Shown here in pieces: positions 13,460-16,180 of a stretch of 16,180 nucleotides of DNA. Below the pieces are notes generated by a model, which was not told the DNA's origin, did not search any database, and saw nothing but the letters and a program-made list of their open reading frames with translations. The position numbers and the translations under genes were made by a program. Numbering within the stretch: position 1 is the stretch's first letter; the number at the start of each line of letters is the position of its first letter. The stretch is from Synergistaceae bacterium (GTDB taxonomy: Bacteria > Synergistota > Synergistia > Synergistales > Synergistaceae), in assembly GCA_031271065.1 (NCBI GenBank), contig JAISWP010000231.1:1-16180 (forward strand), given 5' to 3'.

Positions 13460-14728
13460 ATGGCGTATTTCAACGAGCTGATGGAGGCGTCACTGAGCGC
13501 TGTCGATCCTGATATCAAAGCGCTCACGGACAAAGAACTTGACAGGCAGAGGACTCACATAGAGCTGATAGCCTCTGAAAATTTCGTGCCCCGCGCAGTC
13601 ATGGAGTGCCAGGGTTCTATCCTCACCAACAAGTACGCCGAGGGCTATCCGCATAAAAAATACTACGGCGGATGCGAATTCGTCGAGGTGATAGAGGAGA
13701 TAGCGATCGAACGGGCGAAAAAACTTTTCGGAGCGGGGCACGCCAACGTCCAGCCACACTCCGGAACCACCGCCAATCAGGCCGCGTATTTCACCGTGAT
13801 GAAACCGGGGGATACGATGCTCGCCATGAAACTGGACCAGGGCGGACATCTCTCGCACGGGCACCCGCTCAACTTCACGAGCATGATCTACAAGGTCGTC
13901 TCGTACGGTGTGAACAGGGATACCGAGATGATCGACTACGACGAGGTCGCGTCCCTTGCCCGCGAGTACAGGCCCAAGGTCATAGTGGCGGGCGCTAGCG
14001 CTTATCCCCGCAGGATAGATTTCGCCCGTTTCAGGGCTGTCGCCGACGATATCGGAGCGTACCTGATCACCGATATGGCGCACATAGCAGGACTGGTGGC
14101 CGGAGGCGCCCACGACAATCCGATCCCTCACTCACATTTCGTGACGTCCACTACGCAAAAGAGCCTCAGGGGTCCTCGCGGCGCTTTTGTGCTGTGCACC
14201 GAGGAGTTCGCCAAAGATTTGGACAGGACGGTATTTCCCGGCATCCAGGGAGGGCCGCTCCTTCCGGCGATAGCGGCGAAAGCGGTGTGTTTCAAGCTCG
14301 CGTCGGAACCGTCGTTCGAGGATTACGCCCGCCAGGTCGTCAGAAACGCGGCCGCCCTGGCCAAGGCGATGCAGGGCCGAGGATACCGTTTAGTCTCCGG
14401 CGGCACGGACAACCATATGATGCTTCTGGATCTGAGGTCCCGCAGCCTGACCGGCAAGGCTGCCGAGAAGATACTGGAGGAAGCGGGGATCACGGTCAAC
14501 AAGAACGCCATTCCCTTTGACCCGGAAAAACCGATGGTAACGAGCGGGCTCAGGCTGGGCTCGCCGGCCGTGACCACAAGAGGGATGAAGGAACCGGAGA
14601 TGGAGCTCATAGCGGAAGCTGTGGACGAGGTTCTCTCGTCTCCGGAGGATAAAGGCGTCATCTCGAAAGTCCGCGGCCGCATGGCCGAGCTTGGGGCGGC
14701 GTTTCCTCTCTACGAAAGCATGAAATAG
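13460..14728 (+). CDS. glyA: Serine hydroxymethyltransferase
   Basis: A 422-residue PLP enzyme that interconverts serine and glycine while loading tetrahydrofolate with a one-carbon unit. Family motifs are clear: I-E-L-I-A-S-E-N-F near 35-43, Y-A-E-G-Y-P, H-S-G-T-T-A-N-Q near 98-105, the PLP-contacting D-M-A-H-I-A-G-L-V, and the Schiff-base Lys234 in S-T-T-Q-K-S-L-R-G-P-R-G. The residue before that lysine is Gln233, where most family members have His. F-P-G-I-Q-G-G-P-L-L-P also departs from the usual P-L-M-H. The length is normal. ATG 13460 is preceded by a promoter-like region and followed nine bases after its stop by rlmN. The enzyme serves one-carbon supply; in amino-acid fermenters it also links serine and glycine degradation. 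These substitutions look like lineage variation rather than damage. Confidence 0.96.
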   Translation: MAYFNELMEASLSAVDPDIKALTDKELDRQRTHIELIASENFVPRAVMECQGSILTNKYAEGYPHKKYYGGCEFVEVIEEIAIERAKKLFGAGHANVQPHSGTTANQAAYFTVMKPGDTMLAMKLDQGGHLSHGHPLNFTSMIYKVVSYGVNRDTEMIDYDEVASLAREYRPKVIVAGASAYPRRIDFARFRAVADDIGAYLITDMAHIAGLVAGGAHDNPIPHSHFVTSTTQKSLRGPRGAFVLCTEEFAKDLDRTVFPGIQGGPLLPAIAAKAVCFKLASEPSFEDYARQVVRNAAALAKAMQGRGYRLVSGGTDNHMMLLDLRSRSLTGKAAEKILEEAGITVNKNAIPFDPEKPMVTSGLRLGSPAVTTRGMKEPEMELIAEAVDEVLSSPEDKGVISKVRGRMAELGAAFPLYESMK

Positions 14729-14737
14729 GCCGCTGCT

Positions 14738-16015
14738 GTGCGAACTGCCGGGCAAAGATCGGCCCTGGAAAACAGCTACGACGACTGGGCCGAGTATTTC
14801 AGATCGGCCGGCGAGGCGCAGTACAGGGCCGGCCAGATATGCGACTGGCTCTGGAAACGCGGTGTGTGGGACGTCGAGTCGATGACGAACCTTGGTCTTG
14901 ATATGAGGGAAAACTTGTCCAGGGATTTCGATTTTTCCCGCCCTGTTATAAAACAAGAGAACCGCTCTCCGGACGGAACGAAAAAGTTCCTGATACATAT
15001 GCCGCAGGGCTCGGCTGTGGAGACTGCTCTGCTGAGGCAGGGCCCGCGTCTTACGGCCTGTCTGTCGACTCAGGTCGGCTGCCCTGTCGGCTGTCCGTTC
15101 TGCGCCACAGGGGCCGGAGGTTTCGAGCGCAATCTCTCTGCGGGAGAGATTGCGTCTCAGCTGGTCGTCATGGAAAAACACCTGGGGCGCGCCGTGCAGA
15201 ACGTGGTAATGATGGGAATGGGCGAGCCTTTTCTTAACACTGAAGCGACGCTTGACGCCATCCGTGTCTTGAATTCTCCCAAAATGAGGGGACTGGGAAT
15301 AAGGCATATCACTGTTTCGACAGCGGGCATCGCGCCGGGTATAAGGGAGCTCGCCGAAAGCGGACTCGGCGTCCGGCTTGCGGTGTCGCTTCACGCCGCC
15401 GCCGACGATCTCCGCAGCGAACTCGTCCCGTGCAGCTCCGATTATCCTCTCGGCGAACTGATGTCCGCCCTGCGCGACTATCAGCGCGTCACCGGCGACC
15501 GGATAACGATAGAATACGCTATGTTCAAGGGGACGAACGATTCGGTGGAACATGCCCGCGCGCTGGTGCACAGGCTTCATGGTATTCATGCGTACATCAA
15601 CCTCATACCGGCTAACGAATTCGGAGGGTACGCCCGCAGTTCCCCCGAATCTGTGCTGAAATTCCAGAGCGTTCTGAGGTCAGCCGGATTCGAGACGGAG
15701 ATACGGACGGAGCGGGGAGGCGAAATAAACGCCTCCTGCGGTCAGCTCAGAAGAAGTTCGGACATGGCGGGCCGGGGCGAAATAAAAAAAGATTCTCCGC
15801 GGCGTTTTGGCGCCTCCGGGAACGAGCCTCAAACTCCCCGGAAAGACAGAGGCCCTGCGCCAGTGTCCGCTGGGCGAGGAAACGGCAGACAGGGTGTCAA
15901 AAACCATGCGGATGGGACACGGCGTCGGGACTCCGGACGTCCTGGCCGAAGCGCCGGAGGCCGGAATATCCCCTCAAAGGAAGGCAGACGCGGCGGGAAG
16001 GACCGCGGACGATGA
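14738..16015 (+). CDS. rlmN: RlmN, 23S rRNA/tRNA adenine C2-methyltransferase (C-terminal end uncertain)
   Basis: A radical-SAM enzyme that methylates C2 of A2503 in 23S rRNA and A37 of some tRNAs. The SAM cluster motif C-P-V-G-C-P-F-C gives Cys115, Cys119 and Cys122. The G-E-P motif is at 162-164. The methyl-carrying cysteine is Cys334 in N-A-S-C-G-Q-L, and the other catalytic cysteine corresponds to the position just before the cluster. Family members usually end shortly after this C-G-Q-L, near residue 340-350. As read here the frame continues for about 80 more residues, rich in Gly, Arg and Pro, to a TGA at 16013. That tail has poor codon character, and a frame change at the A7 run 15784-15790 is suspected. 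The start is GTG 14738, nine bases after glyA, with no strong ribosome binding site. Resistance-type Cfr is unlikely from context. Confidence 0.93.
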   Translation: MRTAGQRSALENSYDDWAEYFRSAGEAQYRAGQICDWLWKRGVWDVESMTNLGLDMRENLSRDFDFSRPVIKQENRSPDGTKKFLIHMPQGSAVETALLRQGPRLTACLSTQVGCPVGCPFCATGAGGFERNLSAGEIASQLVVMEKHLGRAVQNVVMMGMGEPFLNTEATLDAIRVLNSPKMRGLGIRHITVSTAGIAPGIRELAESGLGVRLAVSLHAAADDLRSELVPCSSDYPLGELMSALRDYQRVTGDRITIEYAMFKGTNDSVEHARALVHRLHGIHAYINLIPANEFGGYARSSPESVLKFQSVLRSAGFETEIRTERGGEINASCGQLRRSSDMAGRGEIKKDSPRRFGASGNEPQTPRKDRGPAPVSAGRGNGRQGVKNHADGTRRRDSGRPGRSAGGRNIPSKEGRRGGKDRGR

Positions 16016-16127
16016 GGGCGCGCAGATGTTGTTTGGCTCGGGCCGGCGGAGGGCGCCGCAGCTGATCAAATCGCCGGGTGAATCGGAGCGGGCTGGCTTT
16101 GCCGCCCGGGAGGATTCAGCTCGCTAG
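15784..16127 (+). other. Open +1 frame after rlmN, possibly the true coding continuation
   Basis: After the TAA at 15783-15785 the +1 frame relative to rlmN stays open to TAG 16125-16127. A hand count over about 69 codons (15807-16013) gives roughly 70% G/C in third positions and the lowest G/C at second positions, the pattern of real genes. The rlmN frame over the same bases gives about 57% at third positions and a Gly/Arg-rich composition typical of out-of-frame reading. There is no ribosome binding site ahead of the in-frame TTG 15807, so an independent gene is unlikely. Removing one A from the A7 run (15784-15790) would join rlmN to this frame as a protein of about 462 residues. I do not recognise the encoded segment. 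Confidence 0.4.
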
Positions 16128-16180
16128 GGCGAAAGAGAGCTGCCTACGGTTTCCCATATCTCGTCTTTTTCAAAGCCCTT
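16124..16180 (-). CDS. Possible 3' end of a convergent gene (partial)
   Basis: On the minus strand the last bases read as 18 codons with ordinary composition (ending E-T-V-G-S-S-L-S-P) and a TAG at 16126-16124. The stop shares CTAG with the TAG of the plus-strand +1 frame, a common arrangement of convergent genes. Only 57 bases are visible, so neither the coding status nor a family can be established. Confidence 0.22.
   Translation of the reverse strand, partial: KGFEKDEIWETVGSSLSP

Noticed and set aside
14390..15589. A 399-codon minus-strand open frame spanning glyA and rlmN
   Set aside because: Antisense to motifs of both enzymes, no ribosome binding site, no family resemblance.

Overview
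This window looks like a chromosomal segment of an anaerobic, amino-acid-fermenting bacterium, most likely of the phylum Synergistota (Synergistetes). That is an inference. It rests on a Firmicutes-type ctsR-mcsA-mcsB-clpC operon next to a ferredoxin-dependent 2-oxoacid oxidoreductase (iorAB) and a phosphate butyryl/acetyltransferase, in a G/C-rich genome that still uses ATA and AGG codons heavily. All confidently called genes lie on the plus strand. No rRNA, tRNA, CRISPR, insertion sequence or prophage gene was seen.

Layout. Bases 17-382 encode a small exported protein whose mature form probably begins with histidine and which resembles superoxide reductase/desulfoferrodoxin modules. After a ~205-base gap comes a CstA-family transporter (588-2063) closed by a strong hairpin-plus-T terminator (2090-2117). 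plsY (2189-2818), the acyl-phosphate glycerol-3-phosphate acyltransferase, has its own -10 box. The stress operon ctsR-mcsA-mcsB-clpC (2900-7569) follows a near-consensus promoter, with a CtsR-type tandem heptad operator placed on its -35 box. A DUF815-type AAA+ ATPase (7597-8862) and a Ptb/Pta-family acyltransferase (8872-9765) follow with short gaps. iorA and iorB (9901-12290) overlap by ATGA, and a CorA-type ion channel gene (12341-13315) comes next. Finally glyA (13460-14728) and rlmN (14738 onward) form a tight pair.

How the genes work together. CtsR, McsA, McsB and ClpC form a protein quality-control circuit: CtsR represses, the McsA/McsB pair marks or adapts, and ClpC unfolds for ClpP. 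Here McsB lacks several residues needed for arginine kinase chemistry and for its phosphoarginine pocket, while ClpC keeps both phosphoarginine-docking glutamates. The circuit may therefore run without the usual kinase step. IorAB converts aryl 2-oxoacids to aryl-acyl-CoA plus reduced ferredoxin, and the adjacent Ptb-type enzyme could turn the acyl-CoA into an acyl phosphate for ATP synthesis.

Most notable: the apparently degenerate McsB; the CtsR operator in a probable non-Firmicute; a likely reading-frame change at an A7 run just after the conserved end of RlmN; and a Gln in place of the usual His next to the PLP lysine of GlyA.
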